64,000 nucleotides of DNA, from positions 186,001-250,000 of the forward strand of contig CAVSDL010000001.1 of assembly GCA_963726775.1 (NCBI GenBank). Direction: 5' to 3'. The DNA comes from CAIWHR01 sp963726775 (GTDB taxonomy: Bacteria; Pseudomonadota; Gammaproteobacteria; Burkholderiales; Casimicrobiaceae). The translations under genes were made by a program, and so were the position numbers. Every line of letters starts with the position of its first letter. The first letter of the stretch is position 1. Shown here in pieces: positions 18,301 through 26,867 of the stretch. The notes under the pieces were generated by a model. The model made no database searches, was not told where the DNA came from, and was given only the letters and a program-made list of their open reading frames with translations.

Positions 18301-20172
18301 GACCTCGGCGTCGGCGACGGTCGACAGCATCCCGAAGTCGTGCATCCAGACGGGCTCGGCGTCCGCCGGCGTGATCCGGTGTGGCCGCTCGTCCAGCACC
18401 TTGAGCCCCATGCGCTCGAGCATCGGCAGGCTGTCGGACAGCGCGACGGGACCGCCGCAATGGAAGAGTTTGAAGCGTAGTTCCCCGGGCGCGACCTCCA
18501 ACGGCCGATACAGATTCAATCCCAAAGGCTCGTCCGCCGACAGTTTCGACATCATCTCGATGTCATGCACCGCGACCCGTGCCGCGAAATCCTCGCGGTA
18601 CCCAGCCGGAAACGCGCCCCCGAAGCGGAGAAAGAGCTCGCTGCCGCGCGCCTCGCCCAGACCTTCGATCAGCGCGTCCCGGAGATCGTCCTCCCACCGC
18701 CGCGCCGCGGCAGCGAGGCGCGCCTCCAGCTCGCGTTGATCGAAGACCGGCACGCTGCCAGGTGTCGTGCGCACGGTAATCAGGATGCGCGCGAGCATCG
18801 ATTCCGACAGGTGGACATTGAATTCCGCGCCGGTGCCGTTGAACGCCTGCGTGAGGATCGCCTGCCATTTCTCGCGCAGCTCGGTCGTGTAGTTCTCGCG
18901 CGGCGCAAAGATGAGACAGGACAGGAATCGCCCGAACGGATCGCGCCTGACGAACAGGCGGAAGCGCTGCCGCTCCCCGAGATGCAGGATCCCCACCACG
19001 GTGGACAGCAGGTCGTCCTCGCTCGTCTGGAACAGCTCGTCGCGCGGATAGGTCTCGAGGATATTGAGAAGCGCCTTGCCCGCATGGCTGCCTGGAGCGA
19101 GGCCGGCGCGTGAAACGACATTGGCGGTCTTGTGCCGAAGGAGCGGAACGTCGGCCGGCTTGGCGCTGTACGCGGCCGACGTGTACAGCCCGAGAAAGCG
19201 GTGTTCGCCGCAGACCTCGCCCTTGCCGTCGAAGCGCTTGACGCCGATGTAGTCGAGATAGCCGGGCCGGTGCACCGTCGAGCGCGCATTGGCCTTGGTG
19301 ATGATCAGAAGCTCGGGTACGCGCGCGTAGGCGCGCACCTCGGGCGGCAACGCGGCGAAGCTCGCCGCGACATCCTTGCTCTGCGCCTCGCGCAGGATGC
19401 CGAGGCTCGAGCCGGGCACGATCCGGAGCACGTCCTCGCCGCCCTGCGTCACGAGGTCATGGCAGCGGTATCCCAGTATCGTGAAATGATTCTCGGCGAG
19501 CCAGCGCAGGAACGCCTTTCCTTCCGTCAGCTCCTCCGGAAGGATCGGCGGGGCACGCTCTTCGAGTTCGGCGAGAATGACCGGTATGCGGGCCTGCATC
19601 GGCTTCCAGTCTTCGACGGCCATCCGGACGTCCGAGAGCACGCGGCCGATGTCCGCGACAAGCGCTTCCAATCGGGCCGGATCGGACGTGCGGTCGATTT
19701 CGACGTGAATGAAGGATTCGCGGCGCGCGTCGGTGCCGGCGGGTGCGAGCTGCGTGAGGGTGCCACCGCCGTCCCGCACTACGGCGAGTACCGGATGGAT
19801 GATCAAGTGCAGTGTCAGACCATGGCGATTGGCCTCCATGGTCACCGAATCGACGAGGAAAGGCATGTCGTCGTTGACGATCTCGACGATCGTGTGCGTC
19901 GACTGCCAGCCGTGTTCCTCGACGGTCGGGTTGAACACGCGAACCTTGGCGCGCCCCGACTCGCGTTTGCGCGCGAAGCTCCAGTGGGAGAGCGCGGCCC
20001 CGTAAAGATCGGCGGGCTGCCGCAGCGAAAGGTCCTCCGGATCGACCTGGTCAAAGTAGCGGCGGACGAGTTCCTCGATCGTCGCGCGTTGGCCGGTCGC
20101 CACCTTCGATTGCACGAGGGCCCGGATCTGCTCCACGCGCTCGCTGCCGCCCGATGCGATATTCGCGCTCAT
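15352..20172 (-). CDS. gdhB: NAD-specific glutamate dehydrogenase, large (180-kDa class)
   Basis: 1606 residues from the ATG at 20172, with GAGGAGG 6 bases upstream. Upstream in-frame sequence up to 20877 is antisense to the tRNA and not coding. The N-terminal half carries ACT-like segments (VDSVTMEANRHGLTLHLIIH). The catalytic region includes HLRGGKVARGGLRWSDRPEDF, NIVIVPVGSKGGFVLK and the dinucleotide-binding VAGIGDMSGDVFGNG. The long C-terminal helical region follows. It oxidises glutamate to 2-oxoglutarate and ammonia with NAD and usually serves amino-acid catabolism. Single gene, no operon partner; its regulation cannot be read from the sequence. Confidence 0.95.
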   Translation of the reverse strand: MSANIASGGSERVEQIRALVQSKVATGQRATIEELVRRYFDQVDPEDLSLRQPADLYGAALSHWSFARKRESGRAKVRVFNPTVEEHGWQSTHTIVEIVNDDMPFLVDSVTMEANRHGLTLHLIIHPVLAVVRDGGGTLTQLAPAGTDARRESFIHVEIDRTSDPARLEALVADIGRVLSDVRMAVEDWKPMQARIPVILAELEERAPPILPEELTEGKAFLRWLAENHFTILGYRCHDLVTQGGEDVLRIVPGSSLGILREAQSKDVAASFAALPPEVRAYARVPELLIITKANARSTVHRPGYLDYIGVKRFDGKGEVCGEHRFLGLYTSAAYSAKPADVPLLRHKTANVVSRAGLAPGSHAGKALLNILETYPRDELFQTSEDDLLSTVVGILHLGERQRFRLFVRRDPFGRFLSCLIFAPRENYTTELREKWQAILTQAFNGTGAEFNVHLSESMLARILITVRTTPGSVPVFDQRELEARLAAAARRWEDDLRDALIEGLGEARGSELFLRFGGAFPAGYREDFAARVAVHDIEMMSKLSADEPLGLNLYRPLEVAPGELRFKLFHCGGPVALSDSLPMLERMGLKVLDERPHRITPADAEPVWMHDFGMLSTVADAEVEIDALHAVFEDAFARIFRGEVENDDFNRLVIAARLPAADIVVLRAYAKYLRQIAFPLTQAFVEATLAAHADVARMLVELFKLRFDPALPDTGQAQAIAKIQQIDHALDGVDNLSEDRVLRQYLMLILATTRTNFWRHDGEGRRRRFLSFKFDPAKVPGLPEPKPMFEIFVYATRFEGVHLRGGKVARGGLRWSDRPEDFRTEVLGLVKAQMVKNIVIVPVGSKGGFVLKRAPAPSDREAFMKEGIACYQDYLRGLLDLTDNRVGDTIVPPPQVKRHDPDDPYLVVAADKGTATFSDCANGVSKEYGFWLGDAFASGGSVGYDHKAMGITARGAWESVKRHFREMGVDTQATDFAVAGIGDMSGDVFGNGLLLSHHVKLVAAFDHRHIFVDPAPNPESSFGERERLFRLPRSSWADYDPKLISAGGGVHPRSAKSIAIAPEVKAALAIAADTLTPTELVNAILKAPVDLIYNGGIGTYVKATTETHAQVGDRANDALRVNGNELRCKVFVEGGNLGCTQLGRIEYAQAGGRISTDAIDNSAGVDTSDHEVNIKILLGMAIAEGELTEKQRNATLASMTDDVAALVLRDNYFQTQVLSVTGRIAPQLVDAQGRFMQFLEKTGRLNRALEFLPADEELGERRAAGRGLTSPERAVLLAYSKIWLYDELLASTLPDDPWVVTALVRYFPRALRDKYSAYMPRHALKREIIATHVTNSMVNRVGSTFAHRLSEATGARPHEIVRAYLLSREIFGFVPLWHAIEALDNSVADEVQSTMLIDTSRQLERGTTWFLRSRRLPESMAATIAHFTQRVEALSTRLPDLLDAGDRARIAAAVSDYVAKGVPEELAARVATLDTLHSTLDIVEVAGATKRPVELVAEIYFELSARLGLPWLRERISALPGDQHWQMLARGAMHDDLSALQRTIAGEVLMGGGDLPASTALIAAWQDRNRRAIERTQQLLAELRTVNSADTDMLAVALRELRNLA

Positions 20173-20789
20173 CGTGACCTCCTCAACCCATTCTCCGCCC
20201 GCGCCCGCTGCAGCCGGGTCATTACCGCCCGGCGTGCGCCGGCGAACGGAGCCGGGCAGGCTCCGGCAGCTGCATCGCGATCGTCCACCGGCCCAGCGAC
20301 AGCGCAGCCTCCGGTCGCCGTTTGCCCTTGCAGCCCGTTGGCGTGCCTTGCGACGCACATGCGTGCCGCCGCGGACGGTCATCGTTGCACGTTGCACGAC
20401 AGGATAACCGATGCTGCGCCCCGCATGGCAATTCGCCGGATCGCGCGACATGCCGCAAGGTGCGTCATGCGATTGGGCCGAGATTCCCGTTCCGGCAATG
20501 CACGTCCACGCGGTCGTCGTGGAAACCATTGCGCATTTTCGCAGGGCGCAATGGCAGACGCTCCGAAGGCCGGTGGCCGCTGCGGCGAAACGCGACATCA
20601 ATTCATGACGCAACGGCTCGCGCCGCATGAATGGCGAGATGTAATCGGCACTTGCAAGGGCAACGGAAATCGCGGAGCGGATCTCGCCTCCACGCGAGCT
20701 CGCGGCAACGCGCTGTGCAGCGGCACCGGTTTCCGCGATAATGTCGACCTTGCTCCCGCCGGGCAATGGGCGGCGCGGGCAGCGATATC
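20173..20789. other. gdhB to tRNA-Leu intergenic region, with a perfect 9-bp inverted repeat
   Basis: 617 bases without a convincing gene. CCATTGCGC (20526-20534) and GCGCAATGG (20546-20554) form a perfect inverted repeat around an 11-base spacer, a candidate regulator site or hairpin. A GTTGCAC direct doublet occurs near 20385. GATAAT at 20737-20742 is a plausible -10 for the tRNA, placing a start about 40 bases before it, but the -35 is weak. Confidence 0.4.
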
Positions 20790-20876
20790 GCCCAGGTGGC
20801 GGAACTGGTATACGCAGCAGACTCAAAATCTGCCGGTCGCGAGGCCATGAGGGTTCGATTCCCTCCCTGGGCACCA
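20790..20876 (+). tRNA. tRNA-Leu (anticodon CAA)
   Basis: 87 bases including encoded CCA. The acceptor GCCCAGG (20790-20796) pairs with CCTGGGC (20866-20872). The anticodon stem GCAGA/TCTGC encloses loop CTCAAAA, giving anticodon CAA. A long class II variable arm and a GGTTCGATTCC T-arm are present. The final A of CCA at 20876 is also the A of the queA ATG. Confidence 0.96.
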
Positions 20877-21916
20877 TGTCCCGTTCGACACTATCGGATT
20901 TCGACTATCGCCTGCCTTCCGGTCTGATCGCGCAGACGCCGCTACCCGAACGATCCGGCAGCCGGCTGCTCCACGTGAACGGAGCCGCGCTCGCCGATCT
21001 CGCCTTCGCAGATCTGCCTGGGCTCGTCGCGCCCGGCGATCTCCTCGTGTTCAACGACACGCGTGTCATCAAGTCGCGCATCGCGGCAGCCAGGCCCACT
21101 GGCGGCAAGGTCGAACTGCTGCTCGAACGCGTACTGGGTCCGGACCGAGCGCTGTTCCAGCTCCGCGCGAGCCATCCACCGGGAATCGGCGGTGTACTCG
21201 ACCTCCCCGGGGCCGCACGCGCCATCGTGACGCTGCGCCACGATCGCTTCTTCGAATTGCGTTTCGAAGGCGTGACGTCACTGTTCGCCTACTTCGAACG
21301 GCACGGGGCGGTGCCTCTTCCGCCCTATATTCGACGTGTCGCCGGCCCCGACGACGAAACGCGCTACCAGACCGTCTACGCAAGACATGCAGGCGCTGTC
21401 GCGGCGCCGACCGCGGGACTGCATTTCGACGCAACGATGCTGGCGGCCCTGGCGAGCGCCGGCATCGCATGCACGTACGTCACGCTGCACGTCGGCGCCG
21501 GAACGTTCCAGCCGGTGCAATGCGAAGATCTGGCGCAGCACGCGATGCACGCCGAGTGGTACAGCATCCCTGCCGCGACTGCGGAAGCGATCGCCGCCGC
21601 GCGCGCGCGCGGCGGCCGCATCCTGGCCGTCGGCACCACCACTGCGCGCGCGCTCGAGTCGGCCGCGAACGCCGGAGGCGGCGTGGTCGCCGGCGAGGCG
21701 GAAACGCGGCTTTTCGTCACGCCGGGCTACGCGTTTCGCGTTGTCGATCGGCTCCTCACCAATTTTCACCTGCCGAAATCCACGCTCCTGATGCTCGTGT
21801 CGGCGTTCGCCGGCCAACAAGCCATTCGCAATGCGTACGCGCACGCAATCGCGCAACGCTACCGCTTTTTCAGCTACGGCGACGCATCGCTGCTCGAGCG
21901 CGACGACGGCCATTGA
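20876..21916 (+). CDS. queA: S-adenosylmethionine:tRNA ribosyltransferase-isomerase
   Basis: 346 residues, the usual family length. It transfers the ribosyl part of S-adenosylmethionine to preQ1 in tRNA to make epoxyqueuosine. Motifs: DFDYRLPSGLIAQTPLPERSGSRLL, GDLLVFNDTRVIKSR, YQTVYARHAGAVAAPTAGLHF and the C-terminal LLTNFHLPKSTLLMLVSAF. The start is the ATG at 20876, whose A is the last base of the upstream tRNA. There is no ribosome site, because the tRNA T-arm and acceptor occupy that position, and no other in-frame start fits the family. Tgt, the preceding step of the pathway, is encoded 1.1 kb downstream. Confidence 0.95.
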   Translation: MSRSTLSDFDYRLPSGLIAQTPLPERSGSRLLHVNGAALADLAFADLPGLVAPGDLLVFNDTRVIKSRIAAARPTGGKVELLLERVLGPDRALFQLRASHPPGIGGVLDLPGAARAIVTLRHDRFFELRFEGVTSLFAYFERHGAVPLPPYIRRVAGPDDETRYQTVYARHAGAVAAPTAGLHFDATMLAALASAGIACTYVTLHVGAGTFQPVQCEDLAQHAMHAEWYSIPAATAEAIAAARARGGRILAVGTTTARALESAANAGGGVVAGEAETRLFVTPGYAFRVVDRLLTNFHLPKSTLLMLVSAFAGQQAIRNAYAHAIAQRYRFFSYGDASLLERDDGH

Positions 21917-21940
21917 CGCCAAAACGAGACACCCGGAAAC

Positions 21941-21956
21941 GTCGTCACCTGACGAC
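21941..21956. promoter_or_regulatory. Perfect 7+7 palindrome between queA and the IPTL-CTERM gene
   Basis: GTCGTCA-CC-TGACGAC, 25 bases after the queA stop. It may be an operator or a short hairpin ending the queA transcript; no T-run follows. The remaining bases to 22120 show no gene. Confidence 0.35.
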
Positions 21957-22120
21957 AATTGTCCTGCCGGCTGCATTTCGTGCAACAAATCTGCGCGCGG
22001 CGCGTTGAATTCGACGGCCGCCCACTAGTCGAATGCGCACGGAAACGCTACTCTCCTGCTACGCGCAATCGTTGCGGAATACGGCCCTGCAGTCGATGCC
22101 GGCGCCGGCACCGCGTTTCC

Positions 22121-23044
22121 ATGAAAACTGGTTCATTGCACCGCGCCGTTGCCTGTGCGGTCCTGTTGGTCGCTGCGGCGCTCGCCGCGCCCGCGCAAGC
22201 GGCGCGCGTCGGCGTTTTGTCGAATCGGTTTTTCGCGCAGACGGCCGCGGACTTCACCACGCAGATTCCCGGGCACACGTTCACGGGCATCGACGTCAGT
22301 GGTTCTGTGCCCACGCTCGGGAGCCTCACCGCCAGTTACGATGTCCTGTTGCTGTTCGAGGACAACAGGTTCGCCAACGCTCCCCTGGTTGGCGATGTCG
22401 TGGCCGCGTTTGCCGGAACCGGCCGGGCGGTGGTGCTCGGCACTTTCTATAACCAGGACCGCAGCGACAGCACGAATCCGAATCTTCCGTCCGCACCCAA
22501 CCCCTTCGGCTGGGGGAGCGCGCTCGAAGCGATCGACCCCAATACGACGGACGGCATCGGAGTCGGCACGGACAGCAGCGGCATTCCCAACGTCGCGCAC
22601 ACTCTCAATCCGGCAAGCGTCACGGCGCACCCGCTGACGGTCGGCGTAACCACGCTCTTCGCAACCTCCGGATACGCCGGGGGCGATCAGTCCAAGCCGG
22701 GGAGCATCGTCGTCGCGACCTGGACGCAGCCCAATGCGAGGAATCTGCCGGACCCCGCCATCTCCTACCGCGTCACCGGAGCGGCGTGCGTGATCGCCAT
22801 CGGTATCGCCCCGCAGTACCCAACCATCGGCACACCTGGCTCGTTCGGGGGCAATTTCCATCCGACGTGGAAGAATGCTTTCGACTTCGCGGCAGGCGGA
22901 TGCGCGGTCGGCCCCGGAGGCGCGAACAATGCGACCGCGATTCCGGCGCTGTCGATCTGGAGCCTCGCACTGACGGCGTTATTGGTCGGCGCCGTCGGCT
23001 TCGCCCAACGCCGACGCGTCTCCAATCGCGCCGGCGGCCGCTGA
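22121..23044 (+). CDS. Secreted IPTL-CTERM sorting-domain protein
   Basis: 307 residues. The signal peptide is at 1-28 (AVACAVLLVAAALAAPAQA). A glycine/serine-rich beta body of about 250 residues includes VLLLFEDNRFANAPLVGDVV and GRAVVLGTFYNQDRSD, reminiscent of a class I glutamine-amidotransferase-like or ThuA-like fold, though this is not firm. The C-terminus is a clear sorting tripartite: IPALSIWSL, a membrane helix, then RRR (AQRRRVSNRAGGR). IPTL-CTERM proteins are processed by exosortase-type enzymes and released to the surface; no exosortase gene is in the window. The gene interrupts the usual queA-tgt neighbourhood. Confidence 0.82.
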   Translation: MKTGSLHRAVACAVLLVAAALAAPAQAARVGVLSNRFFAQTAADFTTQIPGHTFTGIDVSGSVPTLGSLTASYDVLLLFEDNRFANAPLVGDVVAAFAGTGRAVVLGTFYNQDRSDSTNPNLPSAPNPFGWGSALEAIDPNTTDGIGVGTDSSGIPNVAHTLNPASVTAHPLTVGVTTLFATSGYAGGDQSKPGSIVVATWTQPNARNLPDPAISYRVTGAACVIAIGIAPQYPTIGTPGSFGGNFHPTWKNAFDFAAGGCAVGPGGANNATAIPALSIWSLALTALLVGAVGFAQRRRVSNRAGGR

Positions 23045-23077
23045 CAGCGCGCCCCGTCCCGCCGGCCCGCACGCCGA

Positions 23078-24217
23078 ATGCAGTTTCGCGTCCTGGCCAC
23101 GTCGGGCGCCGCCCGATGTGGCCGCCTCGAATTGGCGCACGGTACGGTCGAAACGCCGGTTTTCATGCCGGTCGGCACCTACGGAACGGTCAAGGCCATG
23201 GCGCCCGACGAGCTTGTCGAACTCGGCGCGCAGATCGTGCTCGGCAACACCTTCCACCTGTGGCTGCGGCCCGGCATCGAAGTGATCGCGACGCATCGCG
23301 GCCTGCATGGTTTCATGGGATGGCGGCGGCCCATCCTGACCGACTCCGGCGGCTTCCAGGTTTGGAGCCTCGGGGCGCTGCGCAAGATTGACGAGGCCGG
23401 CGTGACATTCGCCTCGCCCGTGAACGGGGACAAGCTGCTGCTCACGCCCGAAATTTCGATGCAGATGCAGCGCGCGCTCGATGCGGATGTCGCCATGGTC
23501 TTCGACGAATGCACGCCCTACCCTGCAACGCGTGGCGACGCGGCTAGGTCGATGGAGCTGTCGCTGCGCTGGGCGCGGCGATCGCGGGCGGAGTTCGACA
23601 CCCTCGCCAATCCGAATGCGCTCTTCGGCATCGTCCAGGGCGGGATGCACGAGGATCTGCGCGACGAATCGCTGGCTGGCCTCGAAGCGATCGGCTTCGA
23701 CGGCTACGCGATCGGCGGCCTGTCGGTAGGCGAGCCGAAGACGGATATGCTGCGCGTGCTCGACCACATCGCGCCGCGGCTGCCTCCGGTACGGCCGCGT
23801 TACCTGATGGGCGTCGGGACGCCCGAGGACATCGTCGCCGGCGTCGCCGGGGGGATCGACATGTTCGACTGCGTGCTCCCTACCCGCAACGCGCGCAACG
23901 GACACCTCTTCACGCGTTACGGCGACGTCAGAATCCGCAATGCTGCGCACCGCGCCGACCCGCGGCCGCTCGACCCGAACTGCGGCTGCTACGCGTGCCG
24001 CAATTTTTCGCGCGCGTACCTGCATCACCTGCAGCGCGTCAACGAGATCCTGGGCGCCCGTCTCAATACGATCCACAACCTCCACTACTACCTGACGCTG
24101 GTTGCCGAGCTGCGCTCCGCGATCGCCGCCGACCGCCTCTCCGCTTACGCTGCCGCATTTGCCGCGGACCGTGCGCAGGCCGGCGAAGCACCCCCGGAAC
24201 GGGAATCCGACCGCTGA
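23078..24217 (+). CDS. tgt: Queuine/preQ1 tRNA-guanine transglycosylase
   Basis: 379 residues, normal length. It exchanges guanine-34 of GUN-anticodon tRNAs for preQ1. Visible: the nucleophile/base-binding ILTDSGGFQVWSLG, VMVFDECTPYPA-type block (AMVFDECTPYPATRGDA), LFGIVQGGMHEDLR, the catalytic Asp region GGIDMFDCVLPTRNARNG, and the zinc site CGCYACRNFSRAYLHHL (three Cys and a downstream His). Starts at ATG 23078, 33 bases after the IPTL-CTERM gene, and lies upstream of yajC-secDF as in many proteobacteria. Confidence 0.97.
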   Translation: MQFRVLATSGAARCGRLELAHGTVETPVFMPVGTYGTVKAMAPDELVELGAQIVLGNTFHLWLRPGIEVIATHRGLHGFMGWRRPILTDSGGFQVWSLGALRKIDEAGVTFASPVNGDKLLLTPEISMQMQRALDADVAMVFDECTPYPATRGDAARSMELSLRWARRSRAEFDTLANPNALFGIVQGGMHEDLRDESLAGLEAIGFDGYAIGGLSVGEPKTDMLRVLDHIAPRLPPVRPRYLMGVGTPEDIVAGVAGGIDMFDCVLPTRNARNGHLFTRYGDVRIRNAAHRADPRPLDPNCGCYACRNFSRAYLHHLQRVNEILGARLNTIHNLHYYLTLVAELRSAIAADRLSAYAAAFAADRAQAGEAPPERESDR

Positions 24218-24237
24218 AGTCGCGGTCCGCGGCGTGG

Positions 24238-24243
24238 TAGAAT
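24238..24243 (+). promoter_or_regulatory. Probable -10 element of the yajC-secDF transcript
   Basis: TAGAAT matches the sigma-70 -10 consensus at five of six positions and lies 20 bases after the tgt stop. No clear -35 is found 16-18 bases upstream. Confidence 0.35.
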
Positions 24244-24263
24244 GCTCAGCTTTTCACGCGCGT

Positions 24264-24291
24264 CCTGAGCCAGGGCGCCTGAGCCAGGGCG
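24264..24291. repeat. 14-bp tandem duplication in the yajC leader
   Basis: CCTGAGCCAGGGCG occurs twice back to back between the probable promoter and the yajC ribosome site. It lengthens the untranslated leader; no function is evident. Confidence 0.8.
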
Positions 24292-24347
24292 GGCGGCGGT
24301 GGCCATGCCACCCGCGGAACGCGGACCCAGATCCGGAGGAAGAGAAC

Positions 24348-24695
24348 GTGCTGTCAGACCTGCTGATTGCCCCCGCGTACGCCCAGGCCGCACCGGCCGG
24401 CGCCACCGGCCTGTTCGATGGCGGCCTGGTCGGGATGCTGCCGATGGTCGCGATATTCGTCGTCTTCTATTTTCTTCTGATCCGTCCGCAGCAGAAGCGC
24501 GCGAAGGAAACGAAGGTGATGCTCGAGGCGCTGCAGAAGGGTGACGAAGTGGTCACCGCCGGCGGACTCGTCGGCCGTATCTCGAAACTCGGCGACCAGT
24601 ACGCAGCGGTCGAAATCGCGCCCGGCGTCGAGATCAACGTGCAGCGGGCCGCTGTCGCGCAACTATTGCCCAAGGGCACGATCAAGACCCTGTAG
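24348..24695 (+). CDS. yajC: Preprotein translocase subunit YajC
   Basis: 115 residues from the GTG at 24348, which has CGGAGGAAGAG 6-12 bases upstream. One membrane helix (MLPMVAIFVVFYFLLIRPQQKRAKE) carries the family signature, with a hydrophilic C-terminal domain GDEVVTAGGLVGRISKLGD. YajC associates with SecD and SecF to form the accessory complex of the SecYEG translocon at the inner membrane, and secD and secF follow in the same orientation. Confidence 0.96.
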   Translation: MLSDLLIAPAYAQAAPAGATGLFDGGLVGMLPMVAIFVVFYFLLIRPQQKRAKETKVMLEALQKGDEVVTAGGLVGRISKLGDQYAAVEIAPGVEINVQRAAVAQLLPKGTIKTL

Positions 24696-24843
24696 TCGGC
24701 TCCGCCGCAGCCATGGCCGCACGCCCTGACGCGCGCTGTCCGCCGGCGGCGGCAGAGATGCTCTCCCGTTCCGTCGGCGCCAGGCCGCAGCGCCGCCTTC
24801 CGGCCCCGCCCACGCGATCCGCCTTCCTGCCAACGACTTCGCC

Positions 24844-26706
24844 ATGAATCGCTACCCACCCTGGAAATATATCGTCATCGCCGTCGCGCTGCTGATCGGC
24901 CTGGTCTACACGCTTCCGAATTTCTTCCCCGAATCACCGGCGGTGCAGGTGTCGTCGTCCAAGGCGGCGGTGAAAGTAGACACTGCGCTGCTCGGGACGA
25001 TCGAGGACGCATTGAAGGCGGCCGGCATTCCTTACCGAGGCGCGGCGCTCGACCCGACCGGGATCAAGGTGCGTTTCGCCGATACCGACACGCAACTGAA
25101 GGCGAAGGACGCTCTGCAGGCGAAGGTCGGCGACAGCTACATCGTCGCGCTCAACCTGCTTTCATCGTCGCCGAAGTGGCTGACTGCAATCGGCGCGCTG
25201 CCGATGTATCTCGGCCTCGATTTGCGCGGCGGCGTGCATTTCCTGCTGCAGGTCGACATGAAGGCCGCGCTGGACAAGGCCGCGGACCGCTACACCACCG
25301 ATATCCGCTCCCTGCTGCGCGAGAAGAAAGTGCAGTACGGCGGTGTCGTCCGCGAAGGGACCAACGTCGTCATCCGCTTTCGCGACGAGGGAGAGCGGGG
25401 CAAGGCGCGCGGCGAGATCGAGAAGTCCTACGGGGACCTCCTGCTCCGGGAGGCGGAGAGTGGCCCCGGCGAGCTGCGGCTCGTCGCTTCGCTCAAGCCC
25501 GAGGCGCAGAAACGCATTCAGGACGGCGCGGTCCTGCAGAACATCACGATTCTGCGCAATCGCGTCAACGAGCTGGGCGTTGCCGAGCCGATCGTGCAGC
25601 AACAGGGTTCCGATCGCGTCGTTGTGCAGCTCCCCGGTGTGCAGGACACCGCTCGCGCCAAGGACATCCTCGGTCGCACGGCGACGCTCGAGATTCGCAT
25701 GGTCAACGACGAAGCCGGCGCCTTCGAGCAGGCGATGGCCGGCCAGGTGCCCTTCGGCAGCGATCTCTACTCCGACCGCGGCGGCGCGAAGATCCTGGTG
25801 CGCAGGCAGGTGGTGCTGACCGGCGACCGGATCAACGACGCGCAGCCGGGGTTCGATCAGCGCACGAACGAGCCGGCCGTGCACGTCAATCTCGACGGGA
25901 GCGGCGCGCGAATCTTCAAGGAAGTGACCCGCGAGAACGTCGGCAAGCGCATGGCCATCGTGCTGGTCGAGAAGGGCAAGGCCGAGGTCATCACCGCGCC
26001 GGTGATTCGCGAGGAGATCGGCGGCGGCCGCGTCCAGATCAGCGGCCAGATGAACACGCGCGAAGCCAACGACATCGCCCTCCTGATGCGCGCCGGAGCG
26101 CTGGCCGCGCCGATGGAAATCGTCGAGGAGCGCACCGTCGGGCCGTCGCTCGGCAAGGAAAACATCGACAAAGGCTTCAATTCGGTGAGTTACGGCTTTA
26201 TCGTTCTGGCGCTGTTCATGTGCGCGTACTACCTGCTGATGGGGCTGATCTCGACCATCGCACTGTCGCTCAACCTGCTGCTGCTGGTGGCGATACTTTC
26301 CATGCTGCAGGCAACGCTCACGCTGCCTGGCATCGCGGCCATCGCGCTGACCCTCGGCATGGCGATCGACTCGAACGTCCTGATCAACGAGCGCATCCGC
26401 GAGGAGCTGCGGTGGGGCGCGACCCCGCACGCCGCGCTCTCTGCCGGCTACGAGCGCGCGTGGGGGACGATCCTCGACTCGAACGTGACGACGCTCATCG
26501 CCGGCATCGCGCTGCTGATCTTCGGCAGCGGGCCCGTCCGCGGCTTCGCGGTCGTGCATTGCCTCGGCATCATGACCTCGATGTTCTCGGCGGTTTTCGT
26601 GTCGCGTGGAATCGTCAACCTGATCTATGGCAGCCGCAAGCATCTTGCCAAGATTTCGATCGGGCAGGTGTGGCAGCCCGCCGCGGGCGCGGGGGTCGGA
26701 AAATGA
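24844..26706 (+). CDS. secD: Protein translocase subunit SecD
   Basis: 620 residues, typical of the family. The first membrane helix is at 8-26. A large periplasmic part (P1) follows, with LGLDLRGGVHFLLQVD and NRVNELGVAEPIVQQQG. Five C-terminal helices then begin near residue 450 (LGKENIDKGFNSVSYGFIVL), including the TLGMAIDSNVLINERIREEL block with the proton-relay Asp. SecDF uses the proton gradient to pull translocating chains out of SecYEG. A 148-base gap after yajC shows no gene. Confidence 0.97.
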   Translation: MNRYPPWKYIVIAVALLIGLVYTLPNFFPESPAVQVSSSKAAVKVDTALLGTIEDALKAAGIPYRGAALDPTGIKVRFADTDTQLKAKDALQAKVGDSYIVALNLLSSSPKWLTAIGALPMYLGLDLRGGVHFLLQVDMKAALDKAADRYTTDIRSLLREKKVQYGGVVREGTNVVIRFRDEGERGKARGEIEKSYGDLLLREAESGPGELRLVASLKPEAQKRIQDGAVLQNITILRNRVNELGVAEPIVQQQGSDRVVVQLPGVQDTARAKDILGRTATLEIRMVNDEAGAFEQAMAGQVPFGSDLYSDRGGAKILVRRQVVLTGDRINDAQPGFDQRTNEPAVHVNLDGSGARIFKEVTRENVGKRMAIVLVEKGKAEVITAPVIREEIGGGRVQISGQMNTREANDIALLMRAGALAAPMEIVEERTVGPSLGKENIDKGFNSVSYGFIVLALFMCAYYLLMGLISTIALSLNLLLLVAILSMLQATLTLPGIAAIALTLGMAIDSNVLINERIREELRWGATPHAALSAGYERAWGTILDSNVTTLIAGIALLIFGSGPVRGFAVVHCLGIMTSMFSAVFVSRGIVNLIYGSRKHLAKISIGQVWQPAAGAGVGK

Positions 26707-26867
26707 CGGCGGGAGTCCGCGGAGTGCTGCCGATGACCCCATTTCCCCGGTCCGTCGTGCGCCACGCGACAGGCGGGCCCGCAAGGCACGAGACTGCGGT
26801 CTGAATCGCACCGGTCCCCGCAGGGCCATCGGCCCGCGCGGGGCGCCGGAAAGGAAAGCCGAAAACC

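Noticed and set aside
20173..20877. Long N-terminal extension of the NAD-GDH frame (starting MVPREGIEPSW)
   Set aside because: This is the reverse complement of the tRNA-Leu, a well-known false-ORF pattern; the ATG at 20172 has a proper ribosome site and the right protein length.
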